A stretch of 64,000 nucleotides of DNA from Micromonospora inositola (GCF_900090285.1 NZ_LT607754.1:2294001-2358000); one strand, 5' to 3'; shown: positions 39,998 to 48,922, counted from the stretch's first letter. Numbers and translations: made by a program. Notes: a model not told the origin generated them from the sequence alone.

Positions 39998-40489
39998 TCA
40001 CGCCTCCGGTGGCAGCAGACAGCGCCGCTCCCGGTCCGAGGCGGGCCAGACGTACTCCAGGTCAAGCGGGATCTCGCCGAACCGAGGGCCGTAGTGCGCG
40101 GGGTCCTTGCGCAGCAGCGACGAGCGATGGCTCAGGTGCAGGTCGTCGCGGCCCAGCCAGGGCGGCAGCTCACCGGCCTCGGCCAGCTCGGCCTGGGTGC
40201 GGACGGTGGTGATGCCGCAGGCGGTGGCGAGGTCGGTGACCATGGTGCCGGCGCAGGTGTCCGCCCGACCCGGCTCGCACCAGACCGCGCACACGTCCAG
40301 CCCGTACCGGGTGAGCGCCTCCTCGTAGCCGGCCCACATCTTCACCGCCGGGTGGTTGCGCCAGCCGTAGTCCGGGCGGGTCAGCCCGCGCAGCACCTGG
40401 ATCGTCTCCACCCGCTGCTTGCCCAGCCGCTTCTGGTCCAGGGTCCGGGCGCTCGCCAGAAAGTCCGGGTACGGGAGGAACGTCTGCAT
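39998..40489 (-). CDS. MSMEG_6728-like protein
   Basis: The 163-aa protein begins MQTFLPYPDFLASARTLDQKRLGKQRVET and contains GWRNHPAVKMWAGYEEALTRYGLDVC and HLSHRSSLLRKDPAHYGPRF. I recognise the actinobacterial MSMEG_6728 family. Its basic, His-rich motifs (LDQKRLGKQRVE, HPAVKMW) resemble small pyrimidine-dimer-glycosylase-like proteins, but that function is unproven. It heads a two-gene unit with the FAD enzyme. Confidence 0.75.
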   Translation of the reverse strand: MQTFLPYPDFLASARTLDQKRLGKQRVETIQVLRGLTRPDYGWRNHPAVKMWAGYEEALTRYGLDVCAVWCEPGRADTCAGTMVTDLATACGITTVRTQAELAEAGELPPWLGRDDLHLSHRSSLLRKDPAHYGPRFGEIPLDLEYVWPASDRERRCLLPPEA

Positions 40490-40563
40490 GCCGCTGCTCT
40501 ACCCGGCCCGGCGTACGGCATGCCTTCATGATCGCGGGGCTGCGCGCGCTGCGAGCGGTTCAC

Positions 40564-40569
40564 TACGAT
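40564..40569 (+). promoter_or_regulatory. -10 box for a leaderless transcript
   Basis: TACGAT ends 6 bases before the ATG at 40576, so transcription is expected to begin at or next to the start codon. No ribosome binding site is visible, which agrees with a leaderless mRNA. Confidence 0.55.
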
Positions 40570-40575
40570 CCGGGC

Positions 40576-42360
40576 ATGGCCGAGCCCCTGCGCGACCGCG
40601 CCCGCCGCGCGACCGGCTGGCGGCTCCGGATGAACGGTGACACCCGCCCGCACTTCGTGGTCTGCGGCTCCGACCCGCTCGCCTACTGGGTGGTCCGATC
40701 GCTGCTCGCCACCGAGTCGGCCGCCGGCCGGGTCCGGGTCACCCTGGTCGTGCCCGAGCGCCGCCGCTCCGACGGGCCGGACGGCCGCGACATCGAGGGC
40801 GTCCAGGTGATCCGGGCCGACCGGCTGGACGAGACGGCGTTCCGCCGGGCCGGGCTGGCCGGCGCGGACGGGCTGGCCCTACTGCGCCAGGACGACGTCG
40901 GCAACATGCAGGCCGCGCTCTGCGCCCAGGAGGTCGAGCCGGGGCTGCGCCTGGTGGTACGGATGTTCAACACCAGCCTGGCCAACGGCGTACGGCAGCT
41001 CTTCCCCGACTCGGCGGTGCTCTCCGACGCCTCGATGGCCGCCCCGGCCTTCGTGGCCGCCGCACTCGGCGAGCTGGCCCCCACCCACTTCCGGCACGCC
41101 GGACGCACCCTCTACGTGGCCCGGCGCGCCGACGTACGCCCCGGGGACGTGGTCTGCGGACTGGCCGTCACCACCGACCCCGACCTGATCCGGGTCCTCC
41201 CGGCGGACGAGTCGGCGGCCGACGTGGTGCTGGCCGAGGCGACCGGGCAGCCGCCCGGCACCGAGCTCGCCGCCCGCCGGCTGGTCCGGGCCCGGCGCCG
41301 GCGCCAGCCCGTCGCGGTGCTGCTCCGCGCGGTCCGCAGCTTCGCCACTCGCAAGATCGGCATCGCGGTGATGCTGCTGCTGGCGGTGATCGCCCTGCTC
41401 GGCTGGCTCAACGGCCGCGCGGTGGACGTGAGCTGGACCGAGGCGCTCTACCTGACGCTGGTCACCACCCTGAGCGGGCAGGACCCGGACGTCACCAAGC
41501 CGGCCGCCGCGCAGATCATGCAGGTGGTGCTCAACCTGGCCGGGCTGGCGCTGATCCCGTTGATCACCGCGGTGGTGGTGGACGGCATCGTCAACGCCCG
41601 GCTGGCCCTGCACGCCGGCCGGATCCAGCCGGACCGCTCCGGGCACGTGGTGGTGGTCGGGCTCGGCAACATCGGCACCCGGGTGATGGCCCAGCTGCAG
41701 GACTTCGGGGTCGAGGTGGTGGCCATCGACAAGGTCCCGGACGCGCGCGGCGCGGCGCTGGCGCACCGGCTCGGCGTACCGTTGATCGTCGGCGACGCCG
41801 GGCTGGAGGAGACGCTCCGGGCCGCCTCGGTCGACACCTGCCAGGCCCTCGTGGTGGTCTCCACCGACGACGGGACCAACCTGCGCGCCGCGCTGAACGG
41901 CCGGGCGCTCAACGCCGAACTGCGCGTGGTGCTACGGCTCTTCGACGGCGACTTCGCCGAACGGATCCAGAAGGCGTTCGGCATCGGCATCTCGCGCAGC
42001 GTGTCGTACCTGGCCGCGCCCGCGTTCGCGGCCGCCCTGCTGGACCGGGCGGTGATCGCCACCATCCCCGTCGGCCGGCACGCGCTGCTGGTCACCGAGG
42101 TGCCGGTGGCCGCCGGCTCCCCGCTGGACGGCCGCCCGCTCGCCGCGGTGGCCCGCCCCGGCGAGGTACGCCTGCTCGCGCACACCCGCGCCGGGCAGAA
42201 GACGGACTGGGCGGCCGATCCCCGGATGGTGATCTCGGCGGGGGACCGGTTGACCGTGGTGGCCCGGCGGGCCGGGCTGAGCGCCCTGCTCCGCGAGACC
42301 ACCCCGCCTCCGGAGCCGGCCCCGGCCGGCGCACCGGCCCCGCGGCAGCCGGAGGAGTAG
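40576..42360 (+). CDS. RCK-pore-RCK ion-channel-like protein
   Basis: The 594-aa protein has an N-terminal Rossmann TrkA-N-like domain (HFVVCGSDPLAYWVVRSLL) and a membrane region with two helices (IGIAVMLLLAVIALLGWLN and IMQVVLNLAGLALIPLITAVVVDGIV) around a pore-like segment. A second, better conserved TrkA-N domain (GHVVVVGLGNIGTRVMAQLQDFGVEVVAIDK) and a TrkA-C-like tail follow. The K+ filter TVGYG is absent; the loop reads LVTTLSGQD. Ion selectivity is therefore uncertain, and CASTOR/POLLUX-like channels have a comparable layout. Confidence 0.82.
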   Translation: MAEPLRDRARRATGWRLRMNGDTRPHFVVCGSDPLAYWVVRSLLATESAAGRVRVTLVVPERRRSDGPDGRDIEGVQVIRADRLDETAFRRAGLAGADGLALLRQDDVGNMQAALCAQEVEPGLRLVVRMFNTSLANGVRQLFPDSAVLSDASMAAPAFVAAALGELAPTHFRHAGRTLYVARRADVRPGDVVCGLAVTTDPDLIRVLPADESAADVVLAEATGQPPGTELAARRLVRARRRRQPVAVLLRAVRSFATRKIGIAVMLLLAVIALLGWLNGRAVDVSWTEALYLTLVTTLSGQDPDVTKPAAAQIMQVVLNLAGLALIPLITAVVVDGIVNARLALHAGRIQPDRSGHVVVVGLGNIGTRVMAQLQDFGVEVVAIDKVPDARGAALAHRLGVPLIVGDAGLEETLRAASVDTCQALVVVSTDDGTNLRAALNGRALNAELRVVLRLFDGDFAERIQKAFGIGISRSVSYLAAPAFAAALLDRAVIATIPVGRHALLVTEVPVAAGSPLDGRPLAAVARPGEVRLLAHTRAGQKTDWAADPRMVISAGDRLTVVARRAGLSALLRETTPPPEPAPAGAPAPRQPEE

Positions 42361-42411
42361 TGCCTGACGCACGCCGGTACCGGTCATCCGCGCGAGACAG
42401 ACTGAGCCCGG

Positions 42412-43656
42412 TCAGCGGCCGGCGGCGACCGGGTGGCGGATGGCGTACCAGGCGGCGCCGAGGGCGAGGACGCCGAAGCCGGCGAGCACGCTGGCCGGCG
42501 GGAGGCTGACCGCCAGCACCAGGCAGCCGACCAGCCCCAGGGCGGCGAGGACCTGCGCCGGGAGCTTCCGGGTCGGGTCCCGGCCGAGGGTGAGCGCGGA
42601 GGCGTTGGTGATCGCGTAGTAGACCAGCACCGTGCAGCTGGAGAAGCCGATCGCGCCGCGCACGTCGCCCAGCGCGACCACCACGATCACCACGGCGGCC
42701 ACGGCCAGCTCGGCGCGGTGCGGGACCCGGTACCGGGGGTGGACGGCGGCCAGCGTCCCGGGCAGGTCGCGGCGGCGGGCCATCGCCAGCGTCGTGCGGC
42801 CCACCCCGGCGAGCAGGGAGAGCAGCACCCCGGTCACCGCCACCGTCGCGCCGGCCCGGACCAGCCAGGCCAGCCCGGGCAGCCCGGCGGCGGTCACCAC
42901 GTCGGCCAGCGGCGCGGCGGAGGCGGCCAGCCGGTCCGCACCGAGCACGCCGAGGGCGACCACGGCCAGCACCAGGTAGATGGCCAGCACGACACCGAGC
43001 GCCAGCGGCACCGCGCGGGGGATGGTCCGCTCCGGTTCGCGTACCTCCTCGCCGAGGGTGGCGATCCGGGCGTACCCGGCGAAGGCGAAGAAGAGCAGGC
43101 CGGCGGCGGTCAGCACGCCTCGGATCCCGGCGCCGTCGAGGCCGTCCAGCCGGTCCGGCGCGACGTCCGGCGCGCCGGTCACCGCGACCAGGGCGAGCAC
43201 CGCCAGCACGAGGCCGACCAGCGCGCGGGTCGCGGCCGCGGTCTTGCCGATGCCGCGCACGTTCGTCGCGGTCACCGCCACCACCGCGGCGACCGCGACG
43301 AGCCGCGCCCGCCCCGGCCACAGGTACGCCCCGATGGTCAGCGCCATCGCCGCGCAGCTCGCCGTCTTGCCGACCACGAATCCCCAGCCGGCCACGAAGC
43401 CGGCGAACGGGTGCAGCCGCTCCCGCCCGTAGACGTACGTCCCCCCGGATTCGGGATAGCGGGCGGCCAACCGGGCCGAGCTGGTCGCGTTGCACCAGGC
43501 GATGAAGCCGGCCAGGGCCAGGGCGAGCAGCAGTCCGGCGCCGCCGGCCGCCGCGGCGGCCGGGGCGAAGACCACGAAGACGCCCGCGCCGAGCATCGAC
43601 CCCAGACCGATGACCACCGCATCGGGTACGCCCAGCCGCCGCCTCAGTTGATCCAC
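42412..43656 (-). CDS. APC-family amino acid permease
   Basis: The 414-aa protein has about 11-12 hydrophobic segments and the APC signatures VVIGLGSMLGAGVFVVFAPAA, YPESGGTYVYGRERLHPFAGFVAGWGF and FFAFAGYARIATLGEEVREPERTIPRA. These mark an amino acid/polyamine/organocation transporter. The substrate is not predictable. It starts 9 bases after the PAP2 stop and is probably cotranscribed with it. Confidence 0.9.
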   Translation of the reverse strand: MDQLRRRLGVPDAVVIGLGSMLGAGVFVVFAPAAAAAGGAGLLLALALAGFIAWCNATSSARLAARYPESGGTYVYGRERLHPFAGFVAGWGFVVGKTASCAAMALTIGAYLWPGRARLVAVAAVVAVTATNVRGIGKTAAATRALVGLVLAVLALVAVTGAPDVAPDRLDGLDGAGIRGVLTAAGLLFFAFAGYARIATLGEEVREPERTIPRAVPLALGVVLAIYLVLAVVALGVLGADRLAASAAPLADVVTAAGLPGLAWLVRAGATVAVTGVLLSLLAGVGRTTLAMARRRDLPGTLAAVHPRYRVPHRAELAVAAVVIVVVALGDVRGAIGFSSCTVLVYYAITNASALTLGRDPTRKLPAQVLAALGLVGCLVLAVSLPPASVLAGFGVLALGAAWYAIRHPVAAGR

Positions 43657-43665
43657 GGGCGCAGG

Positions 43666-44427
43666 CTAGGGGACGGAGGTGAACGGGCGGTCCCAGTTCC
43701 GCAACCGGCCGGGCACCGGTAGGTCGTCCCAGGGCACCCGGTGCAGCAGCCGGTCCAGCAGCAGCCCGAGCAGCAGCCCGGCGACCGAGTCGGTCAGCCA
43801 GTGCCAACCCAGGTAGGTGGTGGTGCAGAACACGATCAGCGGCGGCAGCACGCGGACCGCGGTGATCAGGTGGTCCGGCACCGGGCGGTGCAGGGTGCGC
43901 AGCAGCGCGGGAAGCAGCAGCGCAAGGATCCCGTACCAGACGATGGAGTTGGCCACGTGCCCCGACGGGTAGGACACCCCGTAGGGGCCGTCGGTGTGGA
44001 AGATCTGGACGGTGTCCGGTTCCGGCAGGTAGGGCGGCTTGACGCTGGCGGTGGGTGCGGCCCGGTCGGACCAGAGCTTCAGCGGCCCAATGGTAAGGAC
44101 CGTCAGCACGAATGCGACCACCGGCGGTAGCACCGGCCGGATCGACCGGGACCGGACGGCCACCAGCACGCCGAGCCCCGCCGCGAGCAGGGTCAGCGGC
44201 GTCCCCTGGCCGAGATAGTTGAGCACCCGCGCCACCCAGTACGCCGCCGCCGGCCGGTGCGCGTCGGCCCAGTCGGCGACCGCGCGGTCGAGGCCCAGGA
44301 AGTGGCCGCTGGCGAGCGCCACGGTCAGCCCGACCAGGGCGGCGAGCAGCAGTGCGTCGTACCACCACCCGGCCGGTCGGACCGGTCGGAGCCGGACGGT
44401 GCCGCGTACTCCCGTGGTCTCCCGCAC
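43666..44427 (-). CDS. PAP2-family membrane phosphatase
   Basis: The 253-aa protein has six hydrophobic segments and the PAP2 motifs: KLWSDRAAP (the usual K-x6-RP is altered to R-A-A-P), SYPSGHVANS, and TYLGWHWLTDSVAG with the catalytic His. It probably dephosphorylates a lipid phosphate such as phosphatidate or undecaprenyl diphosphate. The changed motif I may affect substrate binding. Confidence 0.87.
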   Translation of the reverse strand: MRETTGVRGTVRLRPVRPAGWWYDALLLAALVGLTVALASGHFLGLDRAVADWADAHRPAAAYWVARVLNYLGQGTPLTLLAAGLGVLVAVRSRSIRPVLPPVVAFVLTVLTIGPLKLWSDRAAPTASVKPPYLPEPDTVQIFHTDGPYGVSYPSGHVANSIVWYGILALLLPALLRTLHRPVPDHLITAVRVLPPLIVFCTTTYLGWHWLTDSVAGLLLGLLLDRLLHRVPWDDLPVPGRLRNWDRPFTSVP

Positions 44428-44540
44428 GCGACCACGCTACCGGCCGCCGCCGCCGACGCTCGACCGGCGCGGGCGTCGGTGGCTGTGTGCCCAGCCACGA
44501 AGGGAAGCGCTCCGGCGGGGTGAGCGTCACACTTGTCCCC

Positions 44541-45752
44541 GTGCGGATCACCTCGGCCCTCGTCGACCCGGCGCTGCTCGACCTTCCCTGGTCAACCCCG
44601 CTGGAGGAGTGGCCTGCCCAGCACCTGGTCGCACTGCCCCAGGGCATCTCCCGGCACATCGTGCGCTTCGTCCGCCTCGGCGAGTACGTGTACGCGGTGA
44701 AGGAGACCGGCGAGCGGGTCGCCGAGCGGGAGTACGACCTGCTGCGCGCCCTGGAGCGGATCGACTTCCCGTCGGTCGAGGCGATCGCGATCGTGGCCGA
44801 CCGGCAGACCGACGCCGGTGAGCCGCTGGATCCGGTGCTGATCACCCGGCATCTGCAGTTCTCGCTGCCCTACCGGGCGCTGTTCTCCCGGACGCTGCGG
44901 CCGGAGACGATGAACCGGCTGCTCGACGCGCTGGCGGTGCTGCTGGTCAGGATGCACCTGACCGGCTTCTTCTGGGGCGACTGTTCGCTGTCGAACACGC
45001 TGTTCCGCCGGGACGCCGGCGCCTTCGCCGCCTACCTGGTGGACGCCGAGACAGGCGCACTGCACAGCTCGCTCTCGAACGGTCAGCGTGGGGAGGACCT
45101 GGAGATCGCCCGGGTGAACATCTTCGGCGAGGCGCTGGACCTCCAGGCCGCCGGGCTGCTGCACGAGTCGATCGACCCGGAGGTGGTCTGCGACGAGGTC
45201 GTCCAGCGCTACGAGCGGCTCTGGCACGAGATCACCTACGAGCAGCAGATCGAGCGGGAGGCCCGGCACGACATCGAGGGCCGGATCCGCCGCCTCAACG
45301 AGCTGGGCTTCGACCTCGCCGAGGTGGCCATGTCGACCGCGGACAACGGGCGCTACCTGGTCCGTCCCAAGGTGGTCGACGCCGGGTACCACACCCGCCG
45401 GCTGATCCGGCTGACCGGCCTGGACGCCGAGGAGAACCAGGCCCGCAAGCTCCTCAACGACCTGGACGCGTACCGGGTGGAGAGCGATCTGACCGACGAG
45501 CAGCAGGCGGCGCACCGCTGGCTCACCGAGGTCTTCGAGCCGGTGGTCCGGGCGGTGCCGGCGCACCTGCGTCGCAAGCTGGAGCCGCAGGAGCTGTTCG
45601 CGCAGATCATCGAGCACAAGTGGCTGCTCTCCGAGCGGGCGGGCCGGGACGTCGGCATGGGCCCCGCAGTGCAGTCCTTCCTGGCCGACGTGCTGGTGCA
45701 CCGCCCCGACGAGCAGGCCGTCCTCGGCGTCGAGGTCCCCGCCGCCGGCTGA
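44541..45752 (+). CDS. DUF4032 kinase-like protein
   Basis: The 403-aa protein begins VRITSALVDPALLDLPWSTPLEEWP and has a lipopolysaccharide-kinase-like core (RHIVRFVRLGEYVYAVKET with a candidate nucleotide-binding Lys, and MHLTGFFWGDCSLSNTLFRRD resembling a catalytic loop). The C-terminal DUF4032 domain contains LIRLTGLDAEENQARKLLNDL and IIEHKWLLSERAGRDVG. The function is unknown. The start is the GTG at 44541; an in-frame GTG at 44520 would add 7 residues. Confidence 0.85.
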   Translation: MRITSALVDPALLDLPWSTPLEEWPAQHLVALPQGISRHIVRFVRLGEYVYAVKETGERVAEREYDLLRALERIDFPSVEAIAIVADRQTDAGEPLDPVLITRHLQFSLPYRALFSRTLRPETMNRLLDALAVLLVRMHLTGFFWGDCSLSNTLFRRDAGAFAAYLVDAETGALHSSLSNGQRGEDLEIARVNIFGEALDLQAAGLLHESIDPEVVCDEVVQRYERLWHEITYEQQIEREARHDIEGRIRRLNELGFDLAEVAMSTADNGRYLVRPKVVDAGYHTRRLIRLTGLDAEENQARKLLNDLDAYRVESDLTDEQQAAHRWLTEVFEPVVRAVPAHLRRKLEPQELFAQIIEHKWLLSERAGRDVGMGPAVQSFLADVLVHRPDEQAVLGVEVPAAG

Positions 45753-45767
45753 CGCGCGCCCGGCGGC
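45741..45767. terminator. bidirectional hairpin between DUF4032 and nagA
   Basis: GCCGCCGG (45741-45748) pairs with CCGGCGGC (45760-45767) across an 11-base loop containing the DUF4032 stop. nagA ends at 45771 on the other strand. Confidence 0.6.
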
Positions 45768-45770
45768 GGC

Positions 45771-46880
45771 TCACTCCACCCAGGAGCCGCCGCGCATCAC
45801 CCGGACCACGTTCAGGTCGTCGTCGAGGACCACCAGGTCCGCGCGGAGCCCGGGCCGGAGCGCGCCGACCCGGTCGCCGAGGCCGATGGCCCGGGCCGGG
45901 GTGGTGGCGACCATCCGGCAGGCGTCCGGCAGGGCGATGCCGGCCGCCACGGCGTGCCGCAGGGCGGCGTCCATGGTCAGGGTGCTGCCGGCGATCGCGC
46001 CGCCCCGGGCCAGCCGGGCCACCCCGTCGGCCACGGTGACCTCCTGACCACCCAGCTCGTACTCGCCGTCGGGCATGCCAGCGGCGGCCATCGCGTCGGT
46101 GATCAACGCGGCCCGATCCGAGCCGGCGACCGAGGCGGCGAAGCTGAGCATCCCGTCGTGCAGGTGGATGCCGTCGGCGATCAGCTCGCACACCACGTTC
46201 GGCGCGTCGAGCAGGGCCACCACCGGCCCGGGCTCCCGGTGGTGCACCGGGCGCATGCCGTTGAACAGGTGGGTGCCGACGCTCGCGCCGGCCGCCACGG
46301 CGGCCCGGGTCTGCTCCCAGGTGGCGTCCGTGTGTCCGACGGCGGCAACCACGCCGTGCGAGGCGAGCAGCTTGATCGCGTCCAGCGCGCCGGCCCGCTC
46401 CGGGGCCAGGGTGACCATCCGGACCGCGCCCGCGCCCACCTCGATCAGTTCGGCCAGCTCGTCGGTGGACGGGTCACGGAGGAACTCCGGGTTCTGCGCC
46501 CCGCACCGGTCCGCCGACAGGTACGGCCCCTCGAAGTGGATGCCGGCCAGCACGCCTGCCTCGACCAGCGGGCGGTAGGCGGCGGTGGCGTCCCGCATCA
46601 GCGCGAAGGGGGAGCTGACCAGGCTGGCCAGCAGCGTCGTGGTGCCGTGCCGCAGGTGGAACGCGGCGGCCTCGCGGGCCGAGTCGACGTCGCCGGTGGT
46701 GAAGGTGTGGCCGCCGCCGCCGTGGGTGTGCATGTCCACGAAGCCCGGCACGATCCAGTGCCCGTCACGCACCGACGGGTACTCGGCGACCGCCCGGATC
46801 CGGTCGCCGGCGACCTCCACGCAGCCCTGCCGGATCACGCCCGTCGGGGTCACCACCTTGCCGTTCACCCGCAGGGTCAT
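45771..46880 (-). CDS. nagA: N-acetylglucosamine-6-phosphate deacetylase
   Basis: The 369-aa amidohydrolase removes acetate from GlcNAc-6-phosphate. The fold shows VPGFVDMHTHGGGG (metal His pair), GIHFEGPYLS (metal Glu), AVGHTDATWEQ, GTHLFNGMRPVHHREPG and LITDAMAAAGMPDG (catalytic Asp). It is the third gene of a SIS-ROK-NagA operon. It probably supplies glucosamine-6-phosphate to the upstream-encoded SIS enzyme. Confidence 0.93.
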   Translation of the reverse strand: MTLRVNGKVVTPTGVIRQGCVEVAGDRIRAVAEYPSVRDGHWIVPGFVDMHTHGGGGHTFTTGDVDSAREAAAFHLRHGTTTLLASLVSSPFALMRDATAAYRPLVEAGVLAGIHFEGPYLSADRCGAQNPEFLRDPSTDELAELIEVGAGAVRMVTLAPERAGALDAIKLLASHGVVAAVGHTDATWEQTRAAVAAGASVGTHLFNGMRPVHHREPGPVVALLDAPNVVCELIADGIHLHDGMLSFAASVAGSDRAALITDAMAAAGMPDGEYELGGQEVTVADGVARLARGGAIAGSTLTMDAALRHAVAAGIALPDACRMVATTPARAIGLGDRVGALRPGLRADLVVLDDDLNVVRVMRGGSWVE

Positions 46881-46911
46881 CAGCTCTCCTCCACAGTCCG
46901 GGGTGGGCGGT

Positions 46912-47838
46912 TCAGGTTCGGGGCCGGGCGTCCAGGGCCAGCAGCGCGGCGCCGAGGCAGCCGGCCTCGTCGCCCAGGGCCGCCGCGACCAGGCGCGGCT
47001 CCCGGTGGAACGTCAGCCGCTCGCGCAGCGCCCCGCGCAGCGGGTCCAGCAGTCGGGGCCCGGCCTGGGCCAGCCCGCCGCCGATCACGATGGTCGCCAC
47101 GTCGAAGAGGGCCTGGCCGGTGGCGAGCCCGTCGGCGAGCGCCTCCACGGCCTCCCGCCAGACCCGACCGGCCAGCGGCTCACCGGCCGCCGCCCGGTCC
47201 GCCACCTCGGCGGCGGTCGCCCGGTCGCCGGCCAGCTCCGCGTACCGGCGGCCGATCGCGGCGGCCGACGCCACCGCCTCGAGGCAGCCGGGGCGACCGC
47301 AGCCGCAGCGCGGGCCGTCGGGGCGTACCAGGATGTGGCCGATCTCCCCGGCGGCGCCGTGCGCGCCGACGGCGGCCGACCCGTCGACCACGTGGGCGGC
47401 GGCGATGCCGGTGCCGATGGCGACGAAGAGCACGTGGTCGGCGCCGCGCCCGGCGCCGAGCCGGGCCTCCGCCAGGCCGCCGACGCGCACGTCGTGGCCG
47501 AGCGCCGTCGGCAGGCCGAGCCGCGCCTCCGCCAGCTCCCGCAGCGGCACGTCCCGGAAGCCCACGTTCGCCGACCAGACCGCCACCCCGCGGGCCTCGT
47601 CCACCACCCCCGGTACGGCGATGCCGCAGGCCACCGGCGTCAGCCCGGCGGCGCGGGCCTTGCCGGCCAGCCCCTCGGCAACCTCCAGGATGGTGTCGAC
47701 CACGGCATCCGGGCCGCGCCCGGCGTCGGTGGGGTGCCGTTCGGCGTGCACCACCACGCCGTCCGGGCGGACCAGGGCGCACTTCATCCCGGTGCCGCCC
47801 ACGTCGAGCGCGACGACGACCTGGGTGGCTCCGGTCAC
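46912..47838 (-). CDS. ROK family sugar kinase
   Basis: The 308-aa protein has the ASKHA phosphate-1 motif (VVALDVGGTGMKCALV), the ROK signature with GEIGHILV, and the zinc-binding CGCGRPGCLEAVAS. The catalytic Asp is in ALGHDVRVGG. ROK kinases of this kind phosphorylate GlcNAc, glucose or ManNAc; the operon favours an amino sugar. The GTG start overlaps the SIS stop by 4 bases. Confidence 0.92.
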   Translation of the reverse strand: MTGATQVVVALDVGGTGMKCALVRPDGVVVHAERHPTDAGRGPDAVVDTILEVAEGLAGKARAAGLTPVACGIAVPGVVDEARGVAVWSANVGFRDVPLRELAEARLGLPTALGHDVRVGGLAEARLGAGRGADHVLFVAIGTGIAAAHVVDGSAAVGAHGAAGEIGHILVRPDGPRCGCGRPGCLEAVASAAAIGRRYAELAGDRATAAEVADRAAAGEPLAGRVWREAVEALADGLATGQALFDVATIVIGGGLAQAGPRLLDPLRGALRERLTFHREPRLVAAALGDEAGCLGAALLALDARPRT

Positions 47839-48764
47839 GCGAGGACCACGGAGCGGGTCAGGTGGCGGGGCGCGTCGGGGTCGAGGCCGCGGCTGGTGGC
47901 GAGCGCGACGGCGAAGCGCTGGGCGAGGATCAGGTCGGCCATCGGGTCGACCGGGGTACGCCCGGCCGCCCAGCTGGTCAGCACCGTCCGGCAGCCGTGG
48001 GTGCGGCTGTGCACGAACGCAGCCCCGGTGGCGGCGACGTCCTCGGGCAGCCCGTCGGGGATCCCGCCGAACGCCCAGACCAGCCGGCCCGGGGCGGCCA
48101 CCGAGATCGGGCCGTGCCGGTAGTCCATCGCCGGGTACGCCTCGGCCCAGAAGGTGGCCGCCTCCCGGCACTTCAGCGCGGCCTCCTGGGCCAGCCCGAC
48201 CGTCCAGCCGCGACCGAGGAAGGTGACCTGCTCGATCCCGGCCGGGTCGATCGGCAGCGGGGCCCGGACGGTCACCTCGGCGTCGGCGACCAGCCGGCCC
48301 AGGTCGTCGCCGAGGTGGGCGCGGAGGAGCGCGAGGGCGGTGGTGGCGAAGCGGGTCTGCACCACCGACCGCTCGTCGGCGAAGGGCATGGTCACCGCCG
48401 CGTCGGCCAGTTCGACCGCCGGGGAACCGGGGTCGCCGACCAGAACCGTGGTGGGCACCTGCCCGCGCAGCGCGGACAGCAGCTCCAGCACCTCGGTCGT
48501 GGTGCCGGAGCGGGTGATCGCGACGAGCCGGTCGTAGCGGCGGCCGGCGGGGAACTCGGAGGCCTGGAAGGCGTCGGTCTCGCCCTGGCCGGCTTGCTCG
48601 CGCAGGCCGGCGTATGCCATCGCCATGAACCACGACGTGCCGCAACCGACGACGGCGACCCGCTCGCCGGGACGCGGCAGGCGGTCGGCGACGGTCGGGG
48701 CGAGCTGCGCCGCCTCCCGCCAGCAGTCGGGCTGGCTCGCGATCTCCGCGTGCACGTACGCCAT
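47835..48764 (-). CDS. SIS-domain sugar isomerase/deaminase (AgaS or GlmS-C like)
   Basis: The 309-aa protein consists of two SIS domains. The first has VAVVGCGTSWFMAMAYAGLRE and LVAITRSGTTTEVLELL; the second has VTFLGRGWTVGLAQEAALKCREAATFWAEAYPAMDYRHGP. The glutaminase domain of GlmS is absent, so it is likely a catabolic isomerase/deaminase acting on an aminosugar phosphate. It starts at ATG after GAGGAG and leads the operon. Confidence 0.88.
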   Translation of the reverse strand: MAYVHAEIASQPDCWREAAQLAPTVADRLPRPGERVAVVGCGTSWFMAMAYAGLREQAGQGETDAFQASEFPAGRRYDRLVAITRSGTTTEVLELLSALRGQVPTTVLVGDPGSPAVELADAAVTMPFADERSVVQTRFATTALALLRAHLGDDLGRLVADAEVTVRAPLPIDPAGIEQVTFLGRGWTVGLAQEAALKCREAATFWAEAYPAMDYRHGPISVAAPGRLVWAFGGIPDGLPEDVAATGAAFVHSRTHGCRTVLTSWAAGRTPVDPMADLILAQRFAVALATSRGLDPDAPRHLTRSVVLA

Positions 48765-48816
48765 GACAACTCCTCGCAGGCGAGACCGGTGCGCAATACG
48801 GCTCGTTATGGCCGTC

Positions 48817-48922
48817 TTTCGCGCGTTATTCTGCGCGAGCCGGGGTGGCCGTGGCAACCAGCTCCCAGATCGCGCAGTCCAAGGTTTTGCGCACCGGCAG
48901 TTTCGCGCACTACTGTGCACGC
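48817..48922. promoter_or_regulatory. paired operator-like sites between SIS operon and deoR-type gene
   Basis: Two sites start with TTTCGCGC and share 16 of 22 positions (48817-48838 and 48901-48922). They are exactly 84 bp apart, eight helical turns. The first also holds TCGCGC-N8-GCGCGA as an inverted repeat. A partial TTTTGCGCAC copy is at 48885-48894. They fill the 199-bp divergent gap and are the best candidates for DeoR-family binding, with DNA looping possible. Confidence 0.55.
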
